Source of the DNA: Bisporella sp. PMI_857
Lineage: Eukaryota > Ascomycota > Leotiomycetes > Helotiales > Helotiaceae
Length of the DNA: 64,000 nucleotides
Assembly: GCA_021307315.1 (NCBI GenBank)
Contig: JAJSPD010000018.1
Coordinates: forward strand, 310,001 to 374,000
Reading direction: 5' to 3'
The notes below the pieces were generated by a model that ran no database searches, was not told where the DNA came from, and saw only the letters and a program-made list of their open reading frames with translations. The position numbers and the translations under genes are program-made. Below are positions 35,467-45,257 of the stretch, in pieces; within the stretch, counting starts at the first letter, position 1; each line of letters starts with the position of its first letter.

Positions 35467-36394
35467 ATGTTTGCCATCTTCACTTTCCTCAGTCTGGCCG
35501 CGGCCGCTGCGCTCCCACCAACTATTGCTCGACCAACGAATAGTTCGGTCAGTATTTTTCAAACGTATTATATATCGGCCAAAAAAGGGATTCTGTTTGA
35601 CGAATAATTGAATTCTCATTACTACTCATAGATTTCTAAACACTGCCGGACTAGCATCGCTGGCGGGCCATTTGTGTTTCCTCATCTCATCATTCCCACG
35701 AGCAAATTGGATCCACACCAAGCTCCTGGCGCTCAACGTTTCGCTGAAATCAGCTCACGGGTAACAAACTATCCCCTAGTTTCAAAAAGTCACATATCCT
35801 AAGTCCAACTGATAGAAAACGACTCTATTCAGCTTCGATATCATCAACGCCACTGAGTATATAAGCCATACTTGTGCTCTAATTTTTCAGTTTCCTTTCA
35901 AGACGGATATTGTCACCGCTCCTAAGTATGAATGGACTGGATTAGAGGCTCAGGAATACAGCAAAGGGGGACTCAATTTTGCAAAGCTGGCTGGCAATGC
36001 CGATTTACAGAGCACGTTCGCAAACACGCCACCAGTAAGTCTTCCATCTTCAAAAGAGAGAAGGTTGTTGAAGTCATTGTAATTGTTTGCTGATAGATAT
36101 TATCTATAGGTCGCAGAAGACTATGGAAAGACTGCGTGAGTACTTTCGGCCGTGGAGCCGTGATGCTGTCCTCTGACGCGAGGATGAATAGACTTGCTTA
36201 TTCGCTGTCCAACACTGACTTGGGATTCTGTTAGAATCATTCCCGGTAACACTTACACGATCACGAAATTCCCCTGCGCACCAGGCCAGGTCACCTTTTC
36301 TGCCAGCAGCATTGGCGTGTGTGATTTGAAGTACTTCGAGAGCTCGGAAGTTGCTGCACCTCAAGGTCTCTTCGTTGTTCCCTGCGCCGAATAA
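35467..36394 (+). CDS. Secreted protein with But2-type C-terminal domain
   Basis: Five exons (35467-35547, 35632-35760, 35816-36034, 36110-36135, 36235-36394) give 204 residues. A signal peptide is evident (MFAIFTFLSLAAAAALPPTI). The rest matches the But2-like beta-sandwich seen in many fungal secreted proteins: FVFPHLIIPTSKLDP near the start, TLFSFDI, SHTCALIFQFPF, a GGLNFAKLAG strand, then NTPPVAEDYGKT, IIPGNTYTITKFPCAPGQVT and a terminal GLFVVPC. Cysteines in HTC, FPC, GVC and VPC are probably paired. The name derives from a fission yeast ubiquitin-like binding protein; extracellular members have no settled function. No single ORF covers it, so an ORF-only annotation would miss it. Confidence 0.82.
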
Positions 36395-37017
36395 CTGGTA
36401 GAAGTTTGAGATGGCATGACTTATGATTTTCATGATGATACGCATTATGAAATAGGGATAGCATCAATATTGGGTTAATAGCCATAGTGTCAGGATACCA
36501 GAGAATTCGACCAAACGAGGTTATGCTCGTTATGAAATCAAATTAATGCCAATGCAACTACTTCAATATATTTCGCCTTGGTTGGCGGAGTCTAGTGTCT
36601 GGGTCGCAACATAAATACTCAATATGCCACCAACCTGGGTTCTATCAACGTCACAGTTGATAAGCAATCCCTAAATAAGATGAGGATTCACAACCGATCA
36701 ACATCCTCATCAATGGTGATTAGAATATGATTGACCTCCATAGTCCCTACCCTATACAAGTAGACGACGAACAAAATGAGACTGTCCCCCGATGACGTCT
36801 GTTTACAGCCGTGTGAACAAGTCGCGTAAACAAGCCGCCATCAATATTAAACCTCTGCGCAAAAGCCGTTTGACCTTCATACTCTACATTTTCCCCTAAG
36901 TGAACAACCCTCTTTTCTTGAAACGAATTAAGATAGGTCAATAGTTTCTGTCACATAAAATATAAGGTGTATTAATCAGATTGCAAACAGTAGTCACTTT
37001 TGCACGATAGTTTCAAA
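36395..37017. other. Intergenic, 0.6 kb
   Basis: No coding signal seen. Confidence 0.5.
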
Positions 37018-37322
37018 ATGCCTAAGGCAGCTCGTTGACAATCAGGCCCTCAAAGCGCGCCCGGACTGAGCCATATCCCACCAAGGACAAGCCATCTGCA
37101 AAGAAAGCTCTTGCAGAGAAGTCTTCCTCAGAGCTCAATGCCAGTAAACCGACCGCGGGATCTATCAAACCCAAGAATTCTAAAACAACTGGCGATTCAA
37201 ATCACGACAAGTATCCACCTATTGCCAGTGGCACCAAGCACAATCGTATCACTCATTTTGGAGTTTTCCTCGATTTCGCATCCACTTTTAAATATACTTT
37301 CGACCTTGCTTCCGATGATTAG
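37018..37322 (+). pseudogene. Frameshifted small ORF with basic motif
   Basis: ATG at 37018 reads MPKAAR and then TGA at 37036. Shifting by one base at 37035 opens an 95-codon frame to 37322 that begins LTIRPSKRARTEPYPTKDKP, carries a nuclear-signal-like KRAR, and ends FASTFKYTFDLASDD. The join MPKAAR to LTIRPSKRAR looks natural, so a one-base deletion in a small gene is the simplest reading. I do not recognise the family. It sits next to the HET relic. It may simply be a chance ORF, or a sequencing error may cause the break. Confidence 0.35.
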
Positions 37323-37841
37323 CCGTTGCAACACAGCGTTTGGGAACTTATGTAGAATTTGCATTTATTCAATTCTAAAAAAGCTTTCTATTTTTGACCT
37401 TTATCGATTTTCGAGGGTTTCTTTAACTTTCTCCCTGCAATATTAGTCGGCTTAGTTGCAGCGATTTCAATTTCTGCATGAATCTTGACTCTTCCAATTG
37501 AAGCATCTGAGGAAGGTGCTCTAAATGAGGAAAGTCGTTATCATCCATGTACTGTAACAGCGATGGGAGGTGTTCGTCAACCGAGTGTACAGTCAGAAAG
37601 TTTACGCCTAAAGGCTAAAATTCGTCATGCGTAAAGATCTCATATAGCTTACAGTAATCTTGCATGGTTGTTCAATTGTGGTATAATGGCATTTATTCCC
37701 GCTCTTTTCGGAATTACAAGGTAATGCCCGACGATGGTTCCGAGGTTTACTCGATTGCTGGCTCCGGCCGTAAGAGGATAAGGTATTCGGATCCAGGACA
37801 ATTCATCTGGGGACCGCATCATGGACTCTGACGATGAACAG
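37323..37841. other. Spacer before HET relic
   Basis: AT-rich, no gene seen; possibly the 3' flank of the HET relic. Confidence 0.45.
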
Positions 37842-39596
37842 TCAGGTCTCAATGGGATCGCCAATCTTTGGCAAAAGTCTCTTGTCCACTTTGAACTGAC
37901 CCTGCCTGTTATAATCATACGCCCAATTCATACTTCTAAGCGTCCCATGTCTTTGATCAGAGAGAAACTTTTCTTTAATATCCCTATGGAGATCGGCATC
38001 GTAGCTACCCTTTTGAAGATACATATACTCCTCACCGGTGGTAGAATCAGCTGGAAGTACGCGCCATACCCTGAGCAAAGGACCTTCCAAGATCAAGGAT
38101 CTGCTTCTGACCTCTCCGTACGGATTAGTACCGACCAGATCGATGGCTGCTGAAATAAATTTACAGCATACTGTGGGCTGATGGACATCCTCATCGAATA
38201 TCACATAGTTCCCCAGTTGAAGTAGCCCAACAGAGGCCCAGGCCCATAGGGAGCATGCACTTTGCTGCCATATCCGGGCACCGGATCTGCTGTATGCCAG
38301 AGTAAATTCCAAGGGATGTTTGATTCCCACAACCCGGCGAGATACCTGTCCAAATGTCGGTCAGCCTGGAAAATTCTGGCAATACCAGATAGTGCTGGAA
38401 GTATGTCTTCAGGGAAAGTCAAATGCCTGATGCAGTATTCTCTTGGTATGAAAAGCTAATTGGCTCTGATGATGGATGATTCACCAGGTAAATGGTTCGG
38501 AAATTGTGCCGTCCGAGTAGTGCGAAGGTTTGGGAAGTCCGTTGACGTGGTGTGTCTCGATAACCTGTCTCCCGCCATCACTTTCCATGGCTATGTTGCA
38601 TTCCTACCATATCTCTTTTCTACCATATGAAGCACTCTAGGAGAGAGTAGGTCTTGGAGGGTCCATGCACGGACCTCCAGCGGCTCGCGTTCTATCGATA
38701 CTTCTCGGTAGTAGGCTAACGCCTAGCTAGCCTGCTCAAATTCCGGAGCCCAACAACGTAGTTTTGGCCGGGACTAGCGTTGTGGGCTTTCACGGTATGA
38801 AGAGGCCATCGTGACTATCGCTAGCTCCAGAAGCTTTGATGTTTAGAAGACTATTGCCATATATGGCTCCCATCCTTGCTGATTCTTTATGCCAGTCTCT
38901 TTTGGAGTCTTGCGAAATGCAAAGAGCATCAATCCACAGATACTGGATTCCTAATTTGATACAGACTACAGCGGCGTCTTTAAATTTTTGCAGTAGGGTA
39001 TGCAAATCGATCTTCTAACGCATGCGGTCGATATTATCTGAGGTCAATATCGTGGGTTGTGAGAGTCCCCAGCAATAGCTCAAAGCGGCGTAATACCGTG
39101 GTCTTCCATACTTGTTTCAATTAAAGTTGAGCCGTACTGCTTTGCGCATAAATGAGTTTGGTGTTTCAATTCTGATGAGGCGAGTAGGCAAAGCTTCTAT
39201 GTCCGCCTTTCGACAATTGGGATGACTTCGCATACATTCCGAAAGCCACCCTGGGCAAGTTGCAAGCAGAGGAAGCTGAAGAGCTTGCCCTCCATTGATT
39301 GAGCCGTCCAGCATCATATAGTTTGTAAGCAAACTGATCGTAGATGTACAAGGAATAGTACTCAAACCTTCAATGAACGGCATAACCCCTAAGCATTGTT
39401 CAGAATGCCAGCCGTAAAGGTGGCTGCAATCTAGTTTGATAAAATTATGCTTCATCGAGTGCCCGCGACTGACTCGATAAGCTTTCAATGCGGAGCATGG
39501 CGCTCCAGGCTTCGAACCTACACTTCGATAGCGACAAGCGTATAATAGGGTGTAAAAAGTGCACCCTAGACTTGCACCTTCTTCTAGGTCTGACAT
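37842..39596 (-). pseudogene. Heterokaryon incompatibility (HET-domain) pseudogene
   Basis: HET proteins trigger cell death when incompatible hyphae fuse. Reading down the minus strand: an N-terminal region (MSDLEEGASLGC... at 39596, GWLSECMRSHPNCRKADI), then VRLNFN, a TGA stop (39119-39117), YYAALSYCWG, a TAG stop (39017-39015), and the HET core LGIQYLWIDALCISQDSKRD with WHKESARMGAIYGNSLLNI. The frame stops at 38790 and the matching sequence resumes in another frame as WTLQDLLSPRVLHMVE (about 38665). It continues with LPALSGIARIF and YLAGLWESNIPWNLLW, then moves frame again to SLWAWASVG and the C-terminal part ending at 37842. Two nonsense codons and at least two frame changes make it a pseudogene. 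CGA-to-TGA-like stops would fit RIP-type C-to-T decay, but that is inference. Confidence 0.85.
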
Positions 39597-41144
39597 GGTG
39601 CCATATTCACGAACCAACTACCGAGATCCATGGAAACGGCCAAACTGAGCGACCTTGCGAGGAAGAGAGACAATGATCTCTCGGCATCCCTTACACAGGT
39701 TCTCTACTTTTATCGACATTAGAGATTAATGTAGGAGGAAGGTGCTTTGAGGATACCGACGACGTTTTTGAATGACAGTACGGATACTGACTGCGATTTC
39801 AAGGCAAGAAACTGAAAATGCATTCTGCCTAGAGATGGTTGAGTGAACTCCCAGCTGGATCTTGAGTGAAGACATCTACAAGAAGTCATTCTCGTTGTGG
39901 CGCAGCACACATGTAGCCTTGGATTTTCTGCCAAAAGATTGGAATCTTTCACTCTACGGGTATTGTATATTTGACTCCATCTTTTTATTCGCCTTCACTT
40001 CTACCTATGAAGTGTCTTATTGCATTTACTATATTTCTCAAAGCTTTGTCTATGGGTTAAACTGATGCCCCTCTTTGTTTTTGGCACTTTCTGTTATTGG
40101 CTATCCTCTTCCAGCGGTCGTCTACATATTCTAGCATAATACCTACTAGATTTCCAAATGGCTTACCGCTGAGAGATCCGACACGCGTGTGCTCACCTTG
40201 GGACCTGGAGAGGACCCTCGCGACTTTACAAACAAATATGGACAGTAAAGGTACTTGTTTCCCCTTAGCCTTCCCTTGTTTATTTGCTGTTCTGTATTAA
40301 TTTACTATAGTAGTAGCATTGCAAATGACATCTCTTGTTGCATTTATACGCATGTGAGTATGTGAGACTTTGAAATTCTGGCAGGAGATAAACGATATGG
40401 TGCAGGGCTCTGTGTATGTAGTACCTATTTTTCTTGTAAGATTATTATATGTATGACCCATTTTGACAAGGTTGCCTTCATGGATGTAATGGCTTTTCGG
40501 AGAGTAAAGCCTACGCCAATTACTGCAAGCAGATTAGTAGTTTTGCCTTTTTTCCAATTTTTACCTTCCAGTTTTGTTGCTTTTGCGTTTCCATGGACAT
40601 GTTTAGATCATACATCATATTATCCAGATTCAGACACGTACTATGCCCCTGTGGTGGTGTAACCGAGGGCTGAAGAGTAAACAAAGAGATGAATGAACTG
40701 TTCTGCCGCAGAACATTTCAGGAACGCGCTTGGAGGCGAAACGATAGCCATACTGCTGTTAAGCTGCTTCTCTGCAACTTCAATATGGCTGGAAAGGGCT
40801 TTATATGGCTTCCTTCCTGTTACTTTTAAACCGAATATACTTTTTGGCCTAAGAATAAATGCAAGTATGAACCACCTACTATGAAGATCGGTGTGCCATA
40901 AGCTACTCCATGCTTATAGAAAAGCTCGCAACCATGGTTATCTTTCATCTCCATCAGGTTGAGTTCGATGTTTTCGATCATGCGTCATCACCCCGAGAAT
41001 CAGCAGTACCCACCTCTTTGTCCTCCTCCTCCTTTGTTGAGCTTCTCCACATTCCAACAGGACCTCGCCTTCCATGTTCAGCCCCTCCATGCACATGCCA
41101 GCATCTGTACCATAGCGGCCGCAGTCAAGCAACAAACCACAAAG
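39597..41144. other. AT-rich gene-poor interval, 1.5 kb
   Basis: Follows the HET relic upstream. Several short ORFs, none recognisable. From about 40960 the sequence turns C/T-rich, the leader of the CFEM gene. A long ATG ORF that starts at 40959 runs into that gene in frame with its exon 1, but lacks a signal peptide at its own start. Confidence 0.5.
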
Positions 41145-41734
41145 ATGTATATCTCAACCGCACTCATAAGCCTGATCCCCTTCCTCACTTCGGCCAGGGC
41201 ACAGACGGTCTCGGACGAACTAGCCAAGCTTCCCGCCTGCTCGATCCAATGCCTCACCTCCGCCGTCGCAGCAGCCGGGTGCGGCAACAGCCAATACGCC
41301 TGCTGGTGCGGGCCAGGCCGCTCCACTATCACTGCCCAAGGCACGCCATGCATAAATGAAAAGTGTTCCGCTGGGGATGTGCAAAGTACGTTCTCCTCTC
41401 TCCTACTGCCAACCATAAGAAGATAGTGTTCTAGGAGAATGGGAGCTGATGTGAAGCAGCGGTTAATGATATCACCAACCGGATCTGTGAGATCGTGAAA
41501 GTGGCTGAGAGCAGCATTACGTGAGTGAATGGCACGTGGAAAGCAGAGCGAAGCCTGGCTGATGAGAATAGAGCTCCTGGCGCTGAACCGACGAAGTTGC
41601 CAAATGCCGAATTGTCGTCCACCACTGCTACGTTTGCATCTGTGGCCGCTACGCAGACACCAAATGCAGGTCATAGAATTCATGTTGAAGCAGCCGTGGT
41701 TGGTGCTGCAGTTTTGGTAGCTGCTGGGCTTTGA
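41145..41734 (+). CDS. CFEM-domain GPI-anchored-type surface protein
   Basis: Three exons (41145-41385, 41460-41520, 41572-41734) give 154 residues. The signal peptide is MYISTALISLIPFLTSARAQ. The CFEM domain spans about 22-95 and shows the eight-cysteine arrangement: PACSIQC, AAGC, YACWC, TPC, EKC, and, after the first intron, RICEIV. A short Thr/Ser/Ala stalk and a C-terminal hydrophobic segment (AAVVGAAVLVAAGL) suggest a GPI anchor. CFEM proteins take part in haem/iron uptake, wall structure or host interaction; which applies here is unknown. I start at 41145, not at the upstream in-frame ATG, because only this start gives a signal peptide. Confidence 0.9.
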
Positions 41735-41904
41735 GAAAGATGGAAGAGAATTGCTAGTTGATGGACATTGAGACGAGGGATTCCCGAATGAGAAAGACGT
41801 TAAGTCAAGAACCTAGCTTTCAATCCGTTTATTATTCGCACCGCTATCTATCCCGAGCCATCTAATCTATGGCTTGTTAATCTATGGTATCATACACGCT
41901 ATGC

Positions 41905-43032
41905 TCATACAGACAAGAGATCTCTATACTTCCCTAATGCCGCCGCTTTGCTTCCAGAGAACTCCTGATGCAGATCGTCGAGAGCAGCAAAATGCTTCGC
42001 ATATTCTAAACCTCGTTCGTTCTCGGCCACCACTCGTTGCCAATCCCACTTATCCTCTCCATTTGGTTCGTGAACCACGCCATTGGAAACTGGTACTTCT
42101 GAGATCTTCCCATCCATCCTTGCCCACCCACCAGGCCGTTCCGGCAACAGCTTGCTTGCATCTAAACATACTTCAGGGTGTATTGTCAAACGGCCAAGCT
42201 TCAACACGTATTTGCTGATCGCGCTCGCAAATATTGCCTTCTCATCCAATTGCCCACCCCTTCCACCTTCTACCTTGCGATAACCTTTCTTTCCAAACCA
42301 GCTCCCATCCGTCAACACATATGCGGCAGGCTTGACAGTCCCCTTCTTGACAAAATGTGTAACGATGTAGATCCATTTACGATCCCAACATAACAACCTC
42401 GACCACATCTCAAAACCCTCGTACATCCCGATTTCCCTCTTAAAACTGCACATTACACTCCCTAACATAATGCTCCATCTTCCCGTGACCGGCTTTCCCG
42501 AATCGTCCATCACGAGTTTAGATCTGGTGTTGCGCCGCAACTGGAAAACGCCAGGCTGGAGGAGAATGCTTGCGACGTGGGAGCGCGAGACATCGAGGTC
42601 AGAGAAGTAGGTTGAGTTGGACTTGTGCAGGTTGTAATCACATTCGTAAAGCCCGGAGCGCGAGGATGTTATGGAGGGTAGAAAGAGCGACGAGGGTCGC
42701 AGGTCAAGGGGGATATTTGGTGGGGAGAAGAGGTTGTGCTTTAGGATGGCGTTCCAGACGCGGTACTGTTCTTCTTGTCAGTTCTTCCTTGCGCGCAAAG
42801 GGGAAATTGGAAGAACTATGCAAGAAAGGCGCAAACGTACATGCCATACGAAAGGGATATTTTTAATGTTTGCGAGGACGAGGAGCAGAGCTGCTATGCG
42901 CGACTTATTGCCAGGCCCTGTCACGAAGTCGTGGATGAGTCGTCTGAAGTTCACCTTTGAGCCTGCAATTGTAATCGCGAGCGCGGATACTCCGGCGATT
43001 GTCTTGAGAGGAAGCGCTATCGCGGACGCCAT
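41905..43032 (-). CDS. Thioesterase-superfamily-like protein (4HBT_2 / THEM6 type)
   Basis: Two exons (43032-42841 and 42765-41905) give 350 residues. The N-terminus MASAIALPLKTIAGVSALAI has a hydrophobic stretch compatible with membrane anchoring. The hot-dog-type region lies at about 95-250: SRSGLYECDYNLHKSNSTYF then SDLDVSRSHV, with the Asn-x-x-Tyr-Phe-Asp style active-site neighbourhood common to this family, then GSVMCSFKREIGMYEGFEMW and WIYIVTHFVKKG. The C-terminal part is charged. Fungal members are often labelled capsule-biosynthesis-like or acyl-thioesterase-like; the substrate is not known. The intron removes a stretch that would otherwise break the N-terminal exon. Confidence 0.78.
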
Positions 43033-43959
43033 GGTGTCCTATTTCGCACAAGAGAACTACAAAGAAAGAAGCGAAAAGTGAACCACCCGATATGAAATAT
43101 GTATTGAACAGATGTCCGCGAAGCTGAACATCGAGAGAAGGGTTTCGTTGAGGCGCATCAGCTCACGTCAATTTCAATGATTATGATAAGAGAAATAGGG
43201 ATGTCCTGCCGAGGCTCGGGGCTTCTTTTGTCCGTGGTCTTGGCAAATCACATGTGATTATAATTCCTCCGAAGAGATGAAGCTATTCCCAAGTCCTAAT
43301 TACAGCCGTGAATAATTCTTTCTTGCCTAAGAAGGCAAGAAGTGTATTGCTCTTCGTTGTGTTGACAAGAATGTCGGGGGGATGGTTGCTGGTGTGTTTG
43401 CTAAGCGAGTTCTTCCCCTAAGGCTCCTTTCGTCCTCTGCTTTCCAACAAGAACATGCGCGTTTATGCTTGAAATCTACTCATTCATCCTGCAAGTTACA
43501 ATATTGCTTTGGAACACTTTTAAGACTCAGTTCATGCTCTTGCATTCCTTGGGAACCCCCCAGGTCCTTGTCCTCCTTTCCCGTGGGGAAAATCTATCTC
43601 TACGACAAGTCTAACCTTTTCAATCCGCTCCCACCTTTTTTCTCCTTGAAATCGCGCATTTTGAGTTGGAGAGTTCGACAAACAGTTCAGCGTAGGAGAG
43701 GTGAATGTAAACCCTCTCCAGTTTACCGCCAAGCATGAGCATGAGTCTCCTAAGCGACAGGAAAAGGGGTAAGCGGGACCAGAAAACAGACAAACACAAA
43801 TTAGTCAACGGGCTCGTACCGCAAAGCTCCCGAACATTTACCTTTTTCCCCTCTAGTTTGTCTGAGATATATCCCGGTTCTCACCTCCAAGGATGCGGAT
43901 GCCACCATATCTACGTACACACCTCTAACAAGCAAATATAAACATGACTCGAAAACTAG
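43033..43959. other. Intergenic, 0.9 kb
   Basis: Upstream of the thioesterase-like gene. Short ORFs only; nothing supportable. Confidence 0.5.
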
Positions 43960-44384
43960 CTACTGCGCAGCGACGGTGTATGCGCCATTGGATAGATCGA
44001 CGACGCCCTTTCTCCTTTTGCCGCCGAGGTAAATTTTAGGGCGAAATACACGCAGAGATAGTCTACAAACTACGGAAAATACAATCTCCAGGGTAAAAAA
44101 ATTCACGCATTCAGCTCACCTGTAGGATTGATCGTGTGGCATTCGTGCCACAAAGAACGGCCCCAGCTTGGCGTGCAGCACTACCTTGAGCCATGGGATA
44201 CACAACCTCCTGAATGTTTCACTACTGGCTGCTCGTAATATATCGGCCCGAGAATTGCCCTTCCGGCCTCCTCTTCCGCCCCGGTCGCTTCGCCCATATC
44301 GGCAGCAAGGGCGTAGAATTCGGGAGAATTTCTGAGGATACGCGGCGACTGGCCGACCAGCTGGTACGTACGCGTCGGGTTCAT
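43960..44384 (-). CDS. Tentative small hypothetical gene
   Basis: I do not recognise this. The ATG at 44384 opens MNPTRTYQLVGQSPRILRNS, with a Glu/Ala-rich middle and GPIYYEQPVVKHSGG, to about 44185. Joining a donor AG|GTAGTG there to the acceptor TTTGTAG (exon start 44062) keeps the frame and adds LSLRVFRPKIYLGGKRRKGV and a tail ending in TVAAQ with stop at 43960. The alternative upstream frame through HAKLGPFFVARMPHDQSYR can be spliced at GTGAGC into the same last exon, so the true exon 1 is uncertain. The basic GGKRRKG tail looks like real protein, but no family supports it. Confidence 0.3.
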
Positions 44385-45257
44385 TGTGCGTCTGCTGCAT
44401 GTGTGCTGCGGTGCGACATCCGGCTTCTGCAGCAGGGGAACGAGATACGTGCCAGCGCACTTCGTGACACGGCTTGCTGAGAAGACAGCGCAATCCTCTA
44501 GTGTAGATGGAAGGGGGTTAGGAGGGAATTATAGGTAGAAGATTTCTCTCTGCTGCATGCAACACAAACTTTGACCCCTATATTTGTAATAATTTATCAT
44601 TAACACAGCAACGTACTATACCACGTCCATTCAACTAGCCACGTTAGCATCATAAATATTTCCTAGTTAAATTGTAGTAGTGTTTCAGATGCACAGCGAG
44701 AGGTGTATCTAAAAATCTTGCATACAAGGTATCTTTTTATGTACAGATGCCGTTTTCAACACGATCAGAAATCGCGAAACAAGCCCGAAGATGTGGTATT
44801 ACCCAAACCCAATGCTGTACTCAAAGCACAGCCCAAAACTCCGAGTATGCGCAACACAAAAACAACGTAACGATGTGGGATATAGGTTGTAAAGAAGATA
44901 GCCGCCTGCCCATCCTAACCAATGAAAAGAACCTCGCCATATCTACCCGAATAGAGCTGATGGTGAAGCGTTGGCGTCTTATATAGATGCGATGTAGGTG
45001 AATGTTCTTTTGCTGAGAAAACAAAAATGTGTGAACGCCGCCGCTGAAAATGCCTCGAGAAGTTCGTGAACCGCCTGCCGCCTTTGCCTCCAGCTCGCCA
45101 GCCCAGAGCCCAATGCAAAATGTATATACGTAACCGTGGTATGACACAAGTAAACCCCCTATCCTCCTCTCCCTCCTATTAGAATCGAGCCTTACCAACT
45201 CTATAGTGTATCGTAAGTCCTCCGTGTAGTAATGATTTCCAATCCTATTGGGAGTAT
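44385..45257. other. Intergenic, 0.9 kb
   Basis: Holds the 3' flank of the transcription-factor gene. A 125-codon minus ORF (44821-45198) has no recognisable feature and is not called. Confidence 0.5.

Noticed and set aside
44821..45198. 125-codon minus-strand ORF downstream of the transcription factor
   Set aside because: No motif, no homology I recognise, and it lies in the expected 3' flank.
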